A stretch of 64,000 nucleotides of DNA from Paraburkholderia sp. FT54 (GTDB lineage Bacteria > Pseudomonadota > Gammaproteobacteria > Burkholderiales > Burkholderiaceae), in NCBI RefSeq assembly GCF_031585635.1, contig NZ_CP134195.1, forward strand, positions 1,674,001 to 1,738,000, in the 5' to 3' direction. The notes beneath the pieces were generated by a model. It was not told the origin of the DNA. It searched no databases and was given only the letters and a program-made list of their open reading frames with translations. The translations under genes were made by a program, and so were the position numbers. Below, piece after piece: positions 1-10,589 of this stretch (position 1 is its first letter; every line of letters begins with the position of its first letter).

Positions 1-2
1 AA

Positions 3-1931
3 GAGGTGCTTGATCGCATGAAGCACGTGTTCGCGTCGCTGTACAACGACCGTGCCATCTCCTATCGCGTGCACAAGGGCTTCACTCACGCTGAAGTCGC
101 GTTGTCGGCGGGCGTGCAGCGCATGGTGCGCTCGGACGTCGGCGCGGCCGGCGTGATGTTCACGCTGGACACCGAATCGGGCTTCAAGGACGCGGTCTTC
201 ATCACGTCGAGCTATGGTCTCGGTGAAACCGTGGTGCAAGGCGCGGTGAATCCGGACGAGTTCTACGTTTACAAGACCACGCTCGCGCAAGGCAAGTACC
301 CGATCATCCGCCGCTCGATCGGCTCGAAGCTGATCAAGATGGAATTCACCAAAGCCGGCGAAGAAGGCCGCGTGAAGACCGTCGACGTGCCGCACGAGCA
401 GCGCAACCGCTTCTCGATCACGGACGAAGACGTGATCGAGCTGGCCAAATACGCCGTCATCATCGAAAAGCACTACGAGCGTCCGATGGACATCGAGTGG
501 GGTAAGGACGGCCGCGACGGCAAGATATTCATCCTGCAGGCGCGTCCGGAAACGGTGAAGAGCCAGGCGGCGGGCAAGGCCGAGCAGCGCTTCAAGCTGA
601 AGGGTCAATCGAACGTGCTGGCCACTGGCCGCGCGATCGGTCAGAAGATCGGCGCGGGTCCGGTGCGCGTGATTCACGATCCGTCGGAAATGGACCGTGT
701 GCAGCCGGGCGACGTGCTGGTCGCCGACATGACGGACCCGAACTGGGAGCCGGTCATGAAGCGCGCTTCTGCCATCGTCACGAATCGTGGTGGCCGCACC
801 TGCCACGCGGCGATCATCGCGCGTGAACTGGGTGTGCCGGCAGTGGTCGGCTGCGGCGACGCGACCGACGTGCTGAAGGAAGGCGCGCTGGTTACGGTGT
901 CGTGCGCGGAAGGCGACGAAGGCAAGATCTACGACGGCCTGCTCGAAACCGAAATCACCGAAGTGCAGCGCGGCGAACTGCCGCCGATTCCGGTGAAGAT
1001 CATGATGAACGTGGGCAACCCGCAACTGGCCTTCGACTTCTCGCAACTGCCGAACGCAGGCGTGGGTCTCGCGCGGCTCGAGTTCATCATCAACAACAAC
1101 ATCGGCGTTCACCCGAAGGCGATTCTCGAGTATCCGAACATCGATCAGGACTTGAAAAAGGCCGTGGAAAGCGTCGCTCGCGGTCACGCATCGCCGCGCG
1201 CGTTCTACGTCGACAAACTGACCGAAGGCATCGCCACGATCGCGGCCGCGTTCTATCCGAAGCCCGTGATCGTGCGTCTGTCGGACTTCAAGTCGAACGA
1301 GTACAAGAAGCTGATCGGCGGTTCGCGCTACGAGCCGGACGAAGAAAACCCGATGCTGGGTTTCCGTGGCGCGTCGCGCTACATCGCCGACGACTTCGCT
1401 GAAGCGTTCCAGATGGAATGCATCGCGCTAAAGAAGGTGCGTGAAGAGATGGGCCTCGACAACGTCGAGATCATGGTGCCGTTCGTGCGTACGCTGAAGC
1501 AGGCGGAGCGCGTGGTCGGGCTGCTGGCGAAGTACGGCCTGAAGCGCGGCGAAAATGGCCTGCGCCTGATCATGATGTGCGAAGTGCCGTCGAACGCGAT
1601 TCTCGCTGAAGAATTCCTGCAATTCTTCGACGGCTTCTCGATCGGCTCGAACGACCTGACGCAGCTCACGCTCGGCCTCGACCGCGACTCCGGCATGGAA
1701 CTGCTGGCGGTGGATTTCGACGAACGCGATCCGGCGGTCAAGTTCCTGTTGAAGCGCGCGATCGACACGTGTCTGCGACTGGACAAGTACGTCGGTATTT
1801 GCGGCCAGGGCCCGTCGGATCATCCGGACTTCGCGCAATGGCTGACCGATGAAGGCATCAAGTCGATCTCGCTGAACCCGGATACGATCATCGAGACGTG
1901 GCAGCAACTGGCAGACTCGGCGAAGCAGTAA
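3..1931 (+). CDS. ppsA: Phosphoenolpyruvate synthase, C-terminal part (5' end outside window)
   Basis: Makes PEP from pyruvate and ATP (pyruvate, water dikinase), a cytoplasmic gluconeogenic enzyme. The frame is open to the left edge, so the first roughly 150 of about 795 residues are missing. Visible in order: the rest of the N-terminal ATP-binding domain with [10 protein letters not shown], the phosphohistidine swivel domain with [20 protein letters not shown] (catalytic His codon at 804-806), and the C-terminal PEP-binding TIM barrel ending with [15 protein letters not shown]. Motifs and ending match the family. Two hairpins follow the stop codon. Confidence 0.97.
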   Translation, partial: EVLDRMKHVFASLYNDRAISYRVHKGFTHAEVALSAGVQRMVRSDVGAAGVMFTLDTESGFKDAVFITSSYGLGETVVQGAVNPDEFYVYKTTLAQGKYPIIRRSIGSKLIKMEFTKAGEEGRVKTVDVPHEQRNRFSITDEDVIELAKYAVIIEKHYERPMDIEWGKDGRDGKIFILQARPETVKSQAAGKAEQRFKLKGQSNVLATGRAIGQKIGAGPVRVIHDPSEMDRVQPGDVLVADMTDPNWEPVMKRASAIVTNRGGRTCHAAIIARELGVPAVVGCGDATDVLKEGALVTVSCAEGDEGKIYDGLLETEITEVQRGELPPIPVKIMMNVGNPQLAFDFSQLPNAGVGLARLEFIINNNIGVHPKAILEYPNIDQDLKKAVESVARGHASPRAFYVDKLTEGIATIAAAFYPKPVIVRLSDFKSNEYKKLIGGSRYEPDEENPMLGFRGASRYIADDFAEAFQMECIALKKVREEMGLDNVEIMVPFVRTLKQAERVVGLLAKYGLKRGENGLRLIMMCEVPSNAILAEEFLQFFDGFSIGSNDLTQLTLGLDRDSGMELLAVDFDERDPAVKFLLKRAIDTCLRLDKYVGICGQGPSDHPDFAQWLTDEGIKSISLNPDTIIETWQQLADSAKQ

Positions 1932-1939
1932 GTCGAGCG

Positions 1940-1964
1940 GCGTGCCGCTTCCTGAGCGGCACGC
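1940..1964 (+). terminator. Stem-loop just after ppsA
   Basis: A perfect 10-bp stem (GCGTGCCGCT with AGCGGCACGC) with a 5-nt loop begins 8 nt after the ppsA stop. There is no T-run, so it may be a 3'-end stabiliser or a factor-dependent stop rather than a classical intrinsic terminator. Confidence 0.5.
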
Positions 1965-2053
1965 ATAACGCACGATGCGGTAGGTCAAGCGCACGTCGAA
2001 TGCACGTGAAACCGTGCTGCACCGCCCGTTAAAATGCCCTCGCTTCGTGCTAT

Positions 2054-2086
2054 AAACACCCCGGTAGATCCGGGGTGTTTTGCTTT
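2054..2086 (+). terminator. Intrinsic terminator between ppsA and the nfeD-like gene
   Basis: A perfect 11-bp stem (AAACACCCCGG with CCGGGGTGTTT) and 5-nt loop, followed by a short T-rich stretch. It ends ppsA transcription. It also argues against the upstream GTG codons at 2075 and 2087 as the nfeD start, because the first lies inside the hairpin. Confidence 0.75.
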
Positions 2087-2098
2087 GTGGAGGTCGAC

Positions 2099-2554
2099 GT
2101 GGCGCCAGGTGGATTGTTCTGGTGGATCGGGGCGGGGGTGCTGGTCGTGCTGGAGTTGCTCAGCGGCACGTTCTATCTGCTGATGATCGCGTTGGGCTGC
2201 GTGGCGGCCGCGCTGGCGCACCTCGCGGGCGCGGCGACCGACGTGCAGTTCGCGGTCGCGGCCGTGGTGGCGCTGGCGGCGGTCCTGCTGCTCAGGCGTT
2301 CGCGGTTCGGCCGCCGAACGCGCAAGGAGGCGTCGCGCAACCCGGACGTCAATCTCGACATCGGTCAGACGCTGGCCGTGCCGGCGTGGCACGAGCGGCG
2401 GGCGCGCGCCGATTATCGCGGCGCGGCATGGGATGTCGAACTGGCTGCCGGCGAACCCGAAGACGCGCAGCTCTACGAAATCACGGAAATGCGCGGCAGT
2501 TGCCTCGTCGTCGTGGCGGCGCGTCATTCGAACACTCGGGCCACCGCGGTCTGA
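2099..2554 (+). CDS. NfeD-like membrane protein
   Basis: A 151-residue NfeD-family protein. Two hydrophobic segments (about residues 6-45 and 50-66) are followed by a basic stretch and a small C-terminal beta-barrel (OB-fold) domain, the short NfeD layout. NfeD proteins partner SPFH/stomatin proteins in membrane microdomains, and the SPFH gene follows after 61 nt. The GTG at 2099 is chosen because GGAGG at 2089-2093 is 5 nt upstream; earlier in-frame GTGs overlap or touch the terminator. Family known; exact role inferred. Confidence 0.85.
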   Translation: MAPGGLFWWIGAGVLVVLELLSGTFYLLMIALGCVAAALAHLAGAATDVQFAVAAVVALAAVLLLRRSRFGRRTRKEASRNPDVNLDIGQTLAVPAWHERRARADYRGAAWDVELAAGEPEDAQLYEITEMRGSCLVVVAARHSNTRATAV

Positions 2555-2615
2555 GCACCAACGCGTCATACGCGCAGCACACACAATTATTCGAACCAAG
2601 GACCGGAGGGCAGTA

Positions 2616-3548
2616 ATGGATTCGACCATCGTCGGGGCGGTGCTTCTGATCATCGTGATCGTACTGGCGGCGCAAACCATCAAGATCGTGCCGCAGCAGC
2701 ATGCCTGGGTACTGGAGCGGCTCGGCCGTTATCACCGTACGCTGACGCCGGGCTTGAGCTTCGCGTTTCCGTTCGTCGACCGGATCGCTTATAAGCACAT
2801 CCTCAAGGAAATTCCGCTCGAGGTGCCGAGCCAGGTCTGTATCACGCGCGACAACACGCAGTTGCAGGTGGATGGCGTGCTGTACTTTCAGGTTACCGAT
2901 CCCATGAAGGCGTCGTACGGGTCGAGCAACTTCGTGTTCGCGATCACGCAGCTGTCGCAAACCACGCTGCGCTCGGTGATCGGCAAGCTCGAACTCGACA
3001 AGACGTTCGAAGAGCGCGACTTCATCAATCACAGCATCGTGTCGTCGCTCGATCAGGCCGCGACGAACTGGGGCGTGAAGGTGCTGCGCTACGAGATCAA
3101 GGATTTGACGCCGCCCAAGGAAATTCTCCACGCCATGCAGGCGCAGATCACCGCCGAGCGCGAGAAGCGCGCGCTCATCGCCGCTTCGGAAGGGCGCAAG
3201 CAGGAGCAGATCAATATCGCGTCTGGCGGCCGTGAGGCGGCGATCCAGAAGTCCGAGGGGGAGCGGCAGGCGGCGATCAACCAGGCGCAAGGTCAGGCGT
3301 CGGCGATTCTGGCCGTGGCCGAAGCCAACTCGCAGGCAATTCAGAAGATCGCGGCGGCGATCCAGTCAAATGGCGGGATGGAAGCCGTGAATCTCAAGGT
3401 GGCCGAACAATACGTGAACGCGTTCGGCAATCTGGCGAAGCAGGGCACCACGCTGATCGTGCCGGGCAATCTCGCGGATATGAGTTCGATGATTGCGTCG
3501 GCGCTGACGATCGTGAACAAAGGGAAGGGCGCGACTGAGGTGCGCTGA
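2616..3548 (+). CDS. SPFH/stomatin-like membrane protease-subunit family protein (QmcA-like)
   Basis: 310 residues. An N-terminal membrane anchor (about residues 5-22) is followed by the SPFH/band-7 domain with VPQQHAWVLERLGRY and then an Ala/Glu/Gln-rich coiled coil with REKRALIAASEGRKQE, as in QmcA-like stomatins. It probably forms oligomeric membrane scaffolds with the upstream NfeD-like partner and may modulate membrane proteolysis. The ATG at 2616 has GGAGGG at 2605-2610. After the stop, the same frame reopens into a repetitive Ala/Thr/Asn/Pro-rich tail (see the repeat at 3606). Confidence 0.93.
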   Translation: MDSTIVGAVLLIIVIVLAAQTIKIVPQQHAWVLERLGRYHRTLTPGLSFAFPFVDRIAYKHILKEIPLEVPSQVCITRDNTQLQVDGVLYFQVTDPMKASYGSSNFVFAITQLSQTTLRSVIGKLELDKTFEERDFINHSIVSSLDQAATNWGVKVLRYEIKDLTPPKEILHAMQAQITAEREKRALIAASEGRKQEQINIASGGREAAIQKSEGERQAAINQAQGQASAILAVAEANSQAIQKIAAAIQSNGGMEAVNLKVAEQYVNAFGNLAKQGTTLIVPGNLADMSSMIASALTIVNKGKGATEVR

Positions 3549-3605
3549 GTGCGCTGGTGCGCCGACTGAGGTCACGCAACGACTGTGCTGACTACGCCGC
3601 CTGAG

Positions 3606-3713
3606 CTCAACGCGCCGGCTGCGCGCAACGCGCGGACCACACTCAACGCGCCGGCTTCGTCCACCGCACAAACCACGCTGAACGCGCCAGTTGCGCGGCC
3701 TGCGCTTTCACAC
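3606..3713 (+). repeat. 36-bp imperfect tandem repeat, three units
   Basis: Units start at 3606, 3642 and 3678 with the shared core CTCAACGCGCCGGCT (third unit CTGAACGCGCCAGTT). The period is 36 nt, or 12 codons. In the frame of the preceding SPFH gene it reads as TTLNAPA-type repeats, but two stop codons (3546 and 3567) separate it from that gene. It may be a detached C-terminal tail or neutral repeat expansion. Confidence 0.6.
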
Positions 3714-3720
3714 TTGCTGA

Positions 3721-3757
3721 AAAAAGAAATGGCCCGCGGGCTATGCGGGCCATCTTC
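3721..3757 (-). terminator. Intrinsic terminator of smpB
   Basis: A 9-bp stem (ATGGCCCGC at 3729-3737 with GCGGGCCAT at 3745-3753) and 7-nt loop. On the minus strand it is followed by TTTCTTTTT, so it suits the end of smpB transcription. Confidence 0.75.
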
Positions 3758-3876
3758 AATTTGAACGCTTGCGGGCCCGGTTGCGCGCCGCTTGCAGGTC
3801 GATCGGAGCGCACTGGCGCAAAACGCAGCGCGGCATATCTCAACGCCGCCCGCCGCTACTCAGACCAAAGGTCCGA

Positions 3877-4323
3877 TCAACTCGGCGAGCGCATCAGACG
3901 CGCCTTTTCACGTTCCCAATCGCGCTTCTTCTCAGTCTCGCGCTTGTCGTGCTGCTTCTTACCCTTGGCCAGACCGATCTCGCACTTAACGCGGCCGCCC
4001 TTGTAGTGGAAGTTCAACGGCACCAGCGTGTAGCCACGCTGCTCGACTTTGCCGATCAGTTTGCTGATCTCTTCGCTATGCAGGAGCAGCTTGCGCGTGC
4101 GGACCGGGTCGGGGTTGATATGGGTCGAGGCTTCGGGCAGCGGGCTGATGTGCGTGCCGATCAGGAACAGTTCGTTATTCTTGATAACGACGTAACCTTC
4201 CTTGATCTGGCCGCGCCCGGCGCGCAGCGCCTTGACCTCCCATCCTTCGAGCACGAGCCCTGCTTCGTAGCGTTCTTCGACCGAGTAGTCGTAGAAGGCT
4301 TTCCTGTTGTCGATAATGCTCAT
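3877..4323 (-). CDS. smpB: SsrA-binding protein SmpB
   Basis: 148 residues, the normal SmpB length. It binds tmRNA and delivers it to stalled ribosomes in trans-translation. Visible family features: a conserved N-terminus (DNRKAFYDY), the OB-fold segment [30 protein letters not shown], and the basic C-terminal tail ([20 protein letters not shown]) that enters the ribosomal channel. It is divergent from ratA with about 100 nt between the start codons. Confidence 0.98.
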   Translation of the reverse strand: MSIIDNRKAFYDYSVEERYEAGLVLEGWEVKALRAGRGQIKEGYVVIKNNELFLIGTHISPLPEASTHINPDPVRTRKLLLHSEEISKLIGKVEQRGYTLVPLNFHYKGGRVKCEIGLAKGKKQHDKRETEKKRDWEREKARLMRSPS

Positions 4324-4423
4324 GAATGGAAAGTGCCCAACTCGTTTAAAATCACGATTTTAGCAAAGCGGGGCAAGGAAAGCCCGCTGCGCTCGTCCAC
4401 CCTTGCCACGCGCTGTTCAATTT

Positions 4424-4861
4424 ATGGCAGATGTCCAGAAAACCGTGTTGATCCGCCATTCGGCGGAACAGATGTTCGACCTCGTCACCGACGTCGCCGA
4501 TTACCCCAACTTCCTGCCTTGGTGCGGGGGAGTCGAAATCCGCCGCCGGGACGAAACCGGCATGGAGGCGAAGATCGATATCAACTTCAAGGGCATCAAG
4601 CAGCACTTCGCCACGCGTAACAGCATGGAGCGGCCCACGCGCATCGATATGGAATTCGCGGACGGCCCGTTTCGCAAGTTCACCGGTTTCTGGCGTTTCA
4701 CGCCGCTGCGCGCCGACGCCTGCAAGATCGAATTCGCGCTGCACTACGAATTCACCAACATCATTCTCGAGAAGATCATTGGCCCGGTGTTCAATCACAT
4801 TGCCAATACCTTTGTCGAATCGTTCGTGAAGCGCGCCGACCAGCGCTACGGTAAGGCATGA
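4424..4861 (+). CDS. ratA: RatA/Coq10-type START-domain protein
   Basis: 145 residues of a polyketide-cyclase/START fold (MADVQKTVLIRHSAEQMFDL, then YPNFLPWCGG). In bacteria the family is named RatA after a proposed 70S-association-blocking toxin; the eukaryotic homologue Coq10 binds ubiquinone. Which role applies here cannot be decided from sequence. It overlaps rnfH by 4 nt (ATGA), as in the ratAB arrangement of other proteobacteria. The ATG at 4424 is the first Met preceding the conserved domain. Confidence 0.9.
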   Translation: MADVQKTVLIRHSAEQMFDLVTDVADYPNFLPWCGGVEIRRRDETGMEAKIDINFKGIKQHFATRNSMERPTRIDMEFADGPFRKFTGFWRFTPLRADACKIEFALHYEFTNIILEKIIGPVFNHIANTFVESFVKRADQRYGKA

Positions 4862-5190
4862 GCGCGCGCTTGTCGATTGAAGTCTGCTACGCGTCGGCCG
4901 GCGAGCAGGCGCTGATTGCCGTGGAATTGCCGGCAGGCGCCACGCTGCAGCAGGCGCTGGACGCGAGCGGCATCTTGCGGCGTTTCCCGCAGATCGATCT
5001 GGGCACGCAGAAAGTGGGCGTGTTCGGTAAGCTCAAGCCGCTAGACGCGGTGTTGGCCGACCACGATCGCGTGGAGATTTACCGGCCGTTGCTGGTCGAT
5101 CCGAAGGTTTCGCGTCAGCGGCGCGTCGAGAAAACCCGCAAAGCGGGTTCGATCGAAGGGCGTCGCTGGCAGAACAAGGATTCGCGATAG
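4858..5190 (+). CDS. rnfH: RnfH-family ubiquitin-like protein (RatB)
   Basis: 110 residues with a beta-grasp fold. The N-terminal strand LSIEVCYASAGEQALIAVEL and IGIFGK-like VGVFGKLKPLDAVLADHDRV match RnfH, and DRVEIYRPLLVDPK is the family signature. A basic tail follows. Translation is coupled to ratA through the ATGA overlap. The molecular function of RnfH outside rnf clusters is not established. Confidence 0.92.
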   Translation: MSARLSIEVCYASAGEQALIAVELPAGATLQQALDASGILRRFPQIDLGTQKVGVFGKLKPLDAVLADHDRVEIYRPLLVDPKVSRQRRVEKTRKAGSIEGRRWQNKDSR

Positions 5191-5234
5191 GCGGGTTTCG
5201 CCTGGCCGGGCGGACTCTTCGGCCGCGCTTTGCC

Positions 5235-6212
5235 TCAAGACGCCGACACCTGCGCCTTCTTCTTGATCGGCGCGACCGCGGACGTATCGTCGTCCGCATG
5301 CTGGCGCACCGACCAGCACACACCGGCCACCAGCAATAGAATCGCCGCCAGTTCCAGCGGACGCGGCAGACGCTGGTCATAAATGAACGCGTAAAGCAGC
5401 GCGAAGAGCGTCTCGAACACGATCATCTGGCCGGAGAGCGTCAGTGGCAGCCGTTTCGATGCGGCATTCCACAGCCCATTGCCGAGCCACGATGCGCCGA
5501 TCGCGAGGCCCAGATTGAGCATCCAGAAGGTGTGCCAGCGGCCGTCGGCCAGCTCGCCGTGCGGGCCGCCCGCCGGCAGCACAGCGATGACGAGCCACAG
5601 CGCCGCGCCGAGCGCGCCCGTCACCACGCCCCACAGAACCGACCACTCATTGCCGCTGAAATGCGTCTGACGCTGCAGGTACCGGGCGTTTTCGACCGCG
5701 AACCACGTCCAGCACCCGAGCGCGCCGACCGCGCAGGCCAGCCCGGTCAGCTTGGTGGCGATGCTCACCGGCGTGCTGTCCGCCACCGTAAACACATCGA
5801 TGTTGATGCACACGATGCCCGCCATCACCATCGCGAGCGGCCAGGCGAGGCGTGCGAGCGGCACCGCGCCGTGATCGCGCCGGCCCAGCAGCGTCACCGT
5901 GACGGGCAGCACGCCGACGATCAGCGAGGCCGGCGCGATGCCGATCAGGTGCACGGCCGCCGTCAGCAGCAGGTAGTAGAGGAGGTTGCCGGCCAGCGCC
6001 AGTTTCACCAGCGCGCCGAGATCCTCGCGAGTGAGGCGTTTGACGAGCGAGCGCGCGATGGGCAGCGCGGCGGCCAGCGAGACGATGCCGTACATCGTGT
6101 AGCGGCCGGCGCTCAAAAGCAGCGGCGAAAAGTCCGGCAGCACGCGCGGCGCCAGAAAAACCATTCCCCATAAGGCCCCGGCCATTACTCCATATGCCAC
6201 ACCGCGCTGCAT
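5235..6212 (-). CDS. EamA/DMT-superfamily transporter
   Basis: 325 residues with about ten hydrophobic segments in two EamA halves, beginning [20 protein letters not shown]. Members export amino acids or other metabolites through the inner membrane; the substrate here is unknown. The ATG at 6212 is chosen because CAGGGG lies upstream and the longer form would add a basic, non-conserved leader. It is transcribed away from guaB and is likely monocistronic. Confidence 0.88.
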   Translation of the reverse strand: MQRGVAYGVMAGALWGMVFLAPRVLPDFSPLLLSAGRYTMYGIVSLAAALPIARSLVKRLTREDLGALVKLALAGNLLYYLLLTAAVHLIGIAPASLIVGVLPVTVTLLGRRDHGAVPLARLAWPLAMVMAGIVCINIDVFTVADSTPVSIATKLTGLACAVGALGCWTWFAVENARYLQRQTHFSGNEWSVLWGVVTGALGAALWLVIAVLPAGGPHGELADGRWHTFWMLNLGLAIGASWLGNGLWNAASKRLPLTLSGQMIVFETLFALLYAFIYDQRLPRPLELAAILLLVAGVCWSVRQHADDDTSAVAPIKKKAQVSAS

Positions 6213-6528
6213 CGACTGCCCCTGCAAAAAAACTGGAATGGTCGGCAGAATAGCCGGTCGGCGGCCCAGGCGTCTTGTTCGATTCTGCATTCGGGCAGCT
6301 TTTGTGCGGTTTCAGCACGCGTTTTCCTCTGCTCGACGGACCTCGCGCGCCCGGCCGGCCGAACGCGTGCCGACGCGAATGAGCGGGCGTCCGGACCCAG
6401 AGGTAGCCCGCTGCGCCCGAACGCGCAAACGAAACCCGATCGAACCTGAGGCGAACCGCCAAGCGAAATCCAGGGGCCCGATGGCGCGAAAAAAACCGCC
6501 CGAAATTCGCTAAGCTGCTGTTAGTGCA
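6213..6528. other. Intergenic region before guaB, no gene seen
   Basis: About 320 nt of GC-rich DNA between two divergent genes. Open frames on both strands have no recognisable protein content. It should hold the EamA promoter and upstream part of the guaB control region. Confidence 0.5.
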
Positions 6529-6557
6529 GTGAAAACCAGGGAGGTATCGCGTATAAT
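6529..6557 (+). promoter_or_regulatory. Candidate sigma-70 promoter of guaB
   Basis: A consensus -10 box TATAAT at 6552-6557, with GTGAAA (4 of 6 to TTGACA) at 6529-6534 and a 17-nt spacer. It lies 27 nt upstream of the guaB ATG. Confidence 0.55.
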
Positions 6558-6583
6558 TCGCTTTTGCGCCTATAGGATTTGCC

Positions 6584-8044
6584 ATGCGTCTGATCCAAAC
6601 AGCACTCACGTTCGATGACGTGCTCCTCGTCCCGGCTTTCTCCGATGTTCTGCCGCGCGACACCAGCCTCAAGACCCGGCTGACCCGCAACATTTCCCTG
6701 AATATGCCGCTCGTGTCCGCCGCCATGGACACCGTCACCGAAGCCCGCCTCGCCATTGCGATGGCGCAAATGGGTGGCGTGGGCATCATCCACAAGAATC
6801 TCACCGCAGCCGAACAGGCGCGTGAAGTGGCCAAGGTCAAGCGTTTCGAATCGGGCGTCGTGCGTGATCCGATCACGGTGCCGCCGCAAATGAAAGTGCG
6901 CGACGTGATCGCGCTGTCGCAGCAGCATGGCATTTCGGGCTTCCCGGTCGTCGAAGGCGCGCAACTGATCGGCATCGTCACGAACCGCGACCTGCGCTTC
7001 GAAGAGCGTCTGGACGAACCGGTGCGCAACATCATGACGCCGCGCGAGCGCCTCGTCACCGTCAAGGAAGGCACGCCGCTCGCCGAGGCCAAGGCGCTGA
7101 TGCACAGCCACCGGCTGGAGCGCGTGCTGGTCATCAACGACGCATTCGAACTGCGCGGCCTGATGACCGTCAAGGACATCACCAAGCAGACCGAACACCC
7201 GGACGCGTGTAAAGACGAACACGGCAAGCTGCGCGCGGGCGCGGCGGTCGGTGTCGGCGCGGACAACGAAGAGCGCGTCGAGCTGCTGGTGCAGGCGGGC
7301 GTCGACGTGATCGTCGTCGACACCGCGCACGGCCACAGCCAGGGCGTGCTCGAGCGCGTCAAGTGGGTCAAGCGGAACTTCCCGCACGTCGAAGTGATCG
7401 GCGGCAACATCGCCACCGCGGCGGCCGCCAAGGCGCTCGTCGAATACGGTGCGGACGGCGTGAAGGTCGGTATCGGTCCGGGCTCGATCTGCACGACGCG
7501 GATCGTCGCCGGCGTGGGCGTGCCGCAGGTCACCGCGATTTCCAACGTCTCCGAAGCGCTCAAGGGCACGGGCGTGCCGGTCATCGCCGACGGCGGCGTG
7601 CGCTTCTCGGGCGACGTCAGCAAGGCGCTGGCGGCGGGCGCGAATGCCGTGATGATGGGCAGCATGTTCGCCGGTACCGAAGAGGCACCGGGCGACGTGT
7701 TCCTGTATCAGGGGCGCCAGTACAAGTCTTACCGTGGCATGGGCTCGGTCGGCGCGATGAAGGACGGCGCCGCGGACCGCTACTTCCAGGACAACTCCGC
7801 GAATATCGACAAGCTGGTGCCGGAAGGTATCGAAGGCCGCGTCGCCTACAAGGGCTCGGTCAACGCGATCCTCTTCCAGCTGATCGGCGGCGTGCGCGCC
7901 AGCATGGGTTACTGCGGCTGCCGCACCATCGCCGAGATGAACGACAAGGCCGAGTTCGTGCAGATCACGGGCGCGGGCTTGCGCGAGTCGCATGTGCATG
8001 ATGTGCAAATCACCAAGGAAGCGCCCAACTACCACGTGGACTAA
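6584..8044 (+). CDS. guaB: Inosine-5'-monophosphate dehydrogenase
   Basis: 486 residues, normal for IMPDH. It oxidises IMP to XMP with NAD, the first committed step to GMP. Visible: the N-terminal [18 protein letters not shown], a CBS-domain pair at about residues 95-205 inserted in the TIM barrel, the loop [10 protein letters not shown] with catalytic Cys303, and [10 protein letters not shown] near the flap. Its product feeds GuaA, encoded about 0.9 kb downstream on the same strand. Confidence 0.98.
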   Translation: MRLIQTALTFDDVLLVPAFSDVLPRDTSLKTRLTRNISLNMPLVSAAMDTVTEARLAIAMAQMGGVGIIHKNLTAAEQAREVAKVKRFESGVVRDPITVPPQMKVRDVIALSQQHGISGFPVVEGAQLIGIVTNRDLRFEERLDEPVRNIMTPRERLVTVKEGTPLAEAKALMHSHRLERVLVINDAFELRGLMTVKDITKQTEHPDACKDEHGKLRAGAAVGVGADNEERVELLVQAGVDVIVVDTAHGHSQGVLERVKWVKRNFPHVEVIGGNIATAAAAKALVEYGADGVKVGIGPGSICTTRIVAGVGVPQVTAISNVSEALKGTGVPVIADGGVRFSGDVSKALAAGANAVMMGSMFAGTEEAPGDVFLYQGRQYKSYRGMGSVGAMKDGAADRYFQDNSANIDKLVPEGIEGRVAYKGSVNAILFQLIGGVRASMGYCGCRTIAEMNDKAEFVQITGAGLRESHVHDVQITKEAPNYHVD

Positions 8045-8050
8045 ACGCCA

Positions 8051-8788
8051 ATGAAGCCATTGCTGCGCGCTGTACTCATCCTCGATGCCTTGCTGTTGCT
8101 TGCGTTCGGCCTGCTGTTCCTGCTGACGCCGTGGACTTCGCTGTACAACGCGCTGCTTCTGGTGCAAACCCAGCCGGCTCTGGTCGGCCAGGGGTTTGGC
8201 GTGGCGCTGATCGGGCTGGCGTGGCTGGCCTTCCATGCGTCGGTCGACGGCGCGCTCACGTCCACCGTCGCCAAGGTGGTCGGTCATGTGAACTGGCTGA
8301 CCGGCGTGCTGATGTTGGTCTGGCTGCTAGGTTTGCATGCGCCTGAGCTGACCGGCTTCGGTCAGATCGTCGCGGTGCTGACCGGCGTGGTGCTGCTGGT
8401 GATCGGTCTGGGCGGCGTGCGTTTGGCGGGAGCCGTGCGGCGGCGCGAAAGAGTGCGGCTCGCTGAAGCCGCCGCTGCCGAGCGCGCCGAGAAGCAGGCT
8501 GCCAAAGACGCCGCGAAAGACGCGGCCAACCGGCGCGAGCCGGGCCGTGTCACCGCGGGCTTTCCGGTCTATCACGCCGAGCCGGTCGTCGAGCCCGTCG
8601 TGCCGGTTACGCGGCCTGTCGGTTCCGTGAGTCCTGTTGCAGGGGCACCGCTTCATCCGGTGGTCGACGAAGCCAGTCTGACGCCGTCCGAACGCGCAGC
8701 GCGGGCAGAAGCCGCCGCCGCGCGAGACGAAGCCCGCAATGGCGCAGCCGATGCGCCCGGCGCGCCCCGGCCGCCGTTTCATGGCTGA
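8051..8788 (+). CDS. Conserved membrane protein of unknown function between guaB and guaA
   Basis: 245 residues, starting 6 nt after the guaB stop and so probably co-transcribed. Four hydrophobic segments (about residues 4-24, 42-60, 75-96 and 101-123) are followed by an Ala/Glu/Arg-rich cytoplasmic tail likely to be partly coiled coil (AEAAAAERAEKQAAKDAAKD) and then a Pro/Val-rich low-complexity end. I do not recognise a functional family. The location suggests nothing specific beyond co-expression with GMP synthesis. Confidence 0.8.
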   Translation: MKPLLRAVLILDALLLLAFGLLFLLTPWTSLYNALLLVQTQPALVGQGFGVALIGLAWLAFHASVDGALTSTVAKVVGHVNWLTGVLMLVWLLGLHAPELTGFGQIVAVLTGVVLLVIGLGGVRLAGAVRRRERVRLAEAAAAERAEKQAAKDAAKDAANRREPGRVTAGFPVYHAEPVVEPVVPVTRPVGSVSPVAGAPLHPVVDEASLTPSERAARAEAAAARDEARNGAADAPGAPRPPFHG

Positions 8789-8979
8789 CGCGTTGCGCGC
8801 CACGCCATCCGCCAAAGCATCCGGATCCGGTTTGCGTGCGCTGCGGGCAATTGCCTGCGCCAACATGCTGCGTCGTTACGTTTCATGCTCGATCGTCCCC
8901 ACCTGGACCGCTTTGAATTCAACGCCGCGCCCTGCGCGCGGCATTCCGTATCCGCTCTCTTTTGACTCCGTCCGCTGCC

Positions 8980-10563
8980 ATGCATGACAAGATCCTGATC
9001 CTCGACTTCGGTTCGCAAGTCACCCAACTGATTGCACGTCGCGTTCGCGAAGCCAACGTGTATTCGGAAATTCATCCCTACGACGTCGATGCGTCGTTCA
9101 TTCGCGACTTCGCGCCGAAGGGCGTGATCCTGTCCGGTGGTCCGAGCTCGGTCACCGAAACGGATACGCCGCGCGTGCCGCAAGCCGTGTTCGAACTCGG
9201 CGTGCCGGTGCTCGGCATCTGCTACGGCATGCAGGCCATGGCCGAGCAACTCGGCGGCAAGGTCGATATCGGCCATTTGCGTGAGTTCGGTTATGCCGAA
9301 GTGCGCGCGCGCAATCATACGAGCCTGCTCGAAGGCATCAGCGACTTCACCACGCCCGAAGGCCACGGCATGCTGAAGGTGTGGATGAGCCATGGCGACA
9401 AGGTGCTGGAAATGCCGCCGGGCTTCGCGCTGATGGCGTCGACGGAATCGTGCCCGATCGCGGCGATGGCCGACGAAAAGCGCCATTTCTACGGTCTGCA
9501 ATGGCACCCGGAAGTCACGCACACCGTGCAGGGCCGCGCCATGCTCGAACGCTTCGTGCTACAGATTTGCGGCGCGCAGCCCGATTGGGAAATGGGCCAC
9601 TACATCGACGAAGCCGTCGCTAAGATCCGCGAGCAGGTCGGTAAGGAGCACGTGATTCTGGGCCTGTCGGGCGGCGTGGATTCATCGGTGGCGGCGGCGC
9701 TGCTGCATCGCGCGATCGGCGATCAACTGACCTGCGTGTTCGTCGATCATGGCCTGCTGCGCCTGAACGAAGCCGAGCAGGTGATGGCGACCTTCGCCGA
9801 TCACCTCGGCGTGAAGGTGATTCACGTCGACGCCAGCGAAGTGTTCCTGCGCAAGCTGGCCGGTGTGACCGATCCGGAAGCGAAGCGCAAGATCATCGGC
9901 GCGGAATTCGTCGAAGTGTTCCAGACCGAAGCCGGCAAGCTGACCGACGCGAAGTGGCTGGCGCAAGGCACGATCTATCCGGACGTGATCGAATCGGCCG
10001 GCAAGGGCAAGAAGGCCACGCAGACCATCAAGAGCCACCACAACGTGGGCGGCCTGCCCGAGACGCTGAATCTGAAGCTGCTCGAACCGTTGCGCGAGCT
10101 GTTCAAGGACGAAGTGCGCGAACTCGGCGTCAAGCTCGGTTTGCCGCCGGCGATGGTGTACCGCCACCCGTTCCCGGGCCCGGGTCTGGGCGTGCGGATT
10201 CTCGGCGAAGTGAAGCGCGATTTCGCGGACCTGCTGCGCCGTGCGGACGCGATTTTCATCGAGACGCTGCGGACCTTCATCGACAAGGAAAGCGGCAAGT
10301 CCTGGTACGATCTGACGAGCCAGGCGTTCGCGGTGTTTTTGCCGGTCAAGAGTGTTGGCGTGATGGGCGACGGCCGGACTTATGAATACGTGGTCGCATT
10401 GCGTGCCGTGCAGACGCTGGACTTCATGACCGCGCATTGGGCGCATTTGCCGCACGAACTGTTGGGCCACGTGTCGAACCGGATCATCAACGAAGTGCGC
10501 GGCATCAACCGGGTGGTGTATGACATCTCGGGTAAGCCGCCGGCGACAATCGAGTGGGAATGA
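8980..10563 (+). CDS. guaA: GMP synthase (glutamine-hydrolysing)
   Basis: 527 residues. It converts XMP to GMP. The class I glutamine amidotransferase domain comes first ([11 protein letters not shown] with Cys81; WHPEVTHT with His176 and Glu178), then the ATP-pyrophosphatase P-loop SGGVDSS at residues 230-236, then the dimerisation domain ending with [10 protein letters not shown]. The ATG at 8980 fits the conserved N-terminus ([19 protein letters not shown]). It is the last conserved gene before the accessory region. Confidence 0.98.
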   Translation: MHDKILILDFGSQVTQLIARRVREANVYSEIHPYDVDASFIRDFAPKGVILSGGPSSVTETDTPRVPQAVFELGVPVLGICYGMQAMAEQLGGKVDIGHLREFGYAEVRARNHTSLLEGISDFTTPEGHGMLKVWMSHGDKVLEMPPGFALMASTESCPIAAMADEKRHFYGLQWHPEVTHTVQGRAMLERFVLQICGAQPDWEMGHYIDEAVAKIREQVGKEHVILGLSGGVDSSVAAALLHRAIGDQLTCVFVDHGLLRLNEAEQVMATFADHLGVKVIHVDASEVFLRKLAGVTDPEAKRKIIGAEFVEVFQTEAGKLTDAKWLAQGTIYPDVIESAGKGKKATQTIKSHHNVGGLPETLNLKLLEPLRELFKDEVRELGVKLGLPPAMVYRHPFPGPGLGVRILGEVKRDFADLLRRADAIFIETLRTFIDKESGKSWYDLTSQAFAVFLPVKSVGVMGDGRTYEYVVALRAVQTLDFMTAHWAHLPHELLGHVSNRIINEVRGINRVVYDISGKPPATIEWE

Positions 10564-10589
10564 TTCAGACCGTCCTCGCACGGCCTTGT

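Noticed and set aside
2075..2098. Upstream GTG starts for the nfeD-like gene
   Set aside because: The first is inside the ppsA terminator hairpin; GTG 2099 has GGAGG at ideal spacing.
5647..8287. Very long minus-strand open frames over guaB (up to 672 codons)
   Set aside because: They lie opposite guaB and the EamA gene, are rich in Arg, His, Ser and Ala, and show no family features; this is expected from high-GC codon use.
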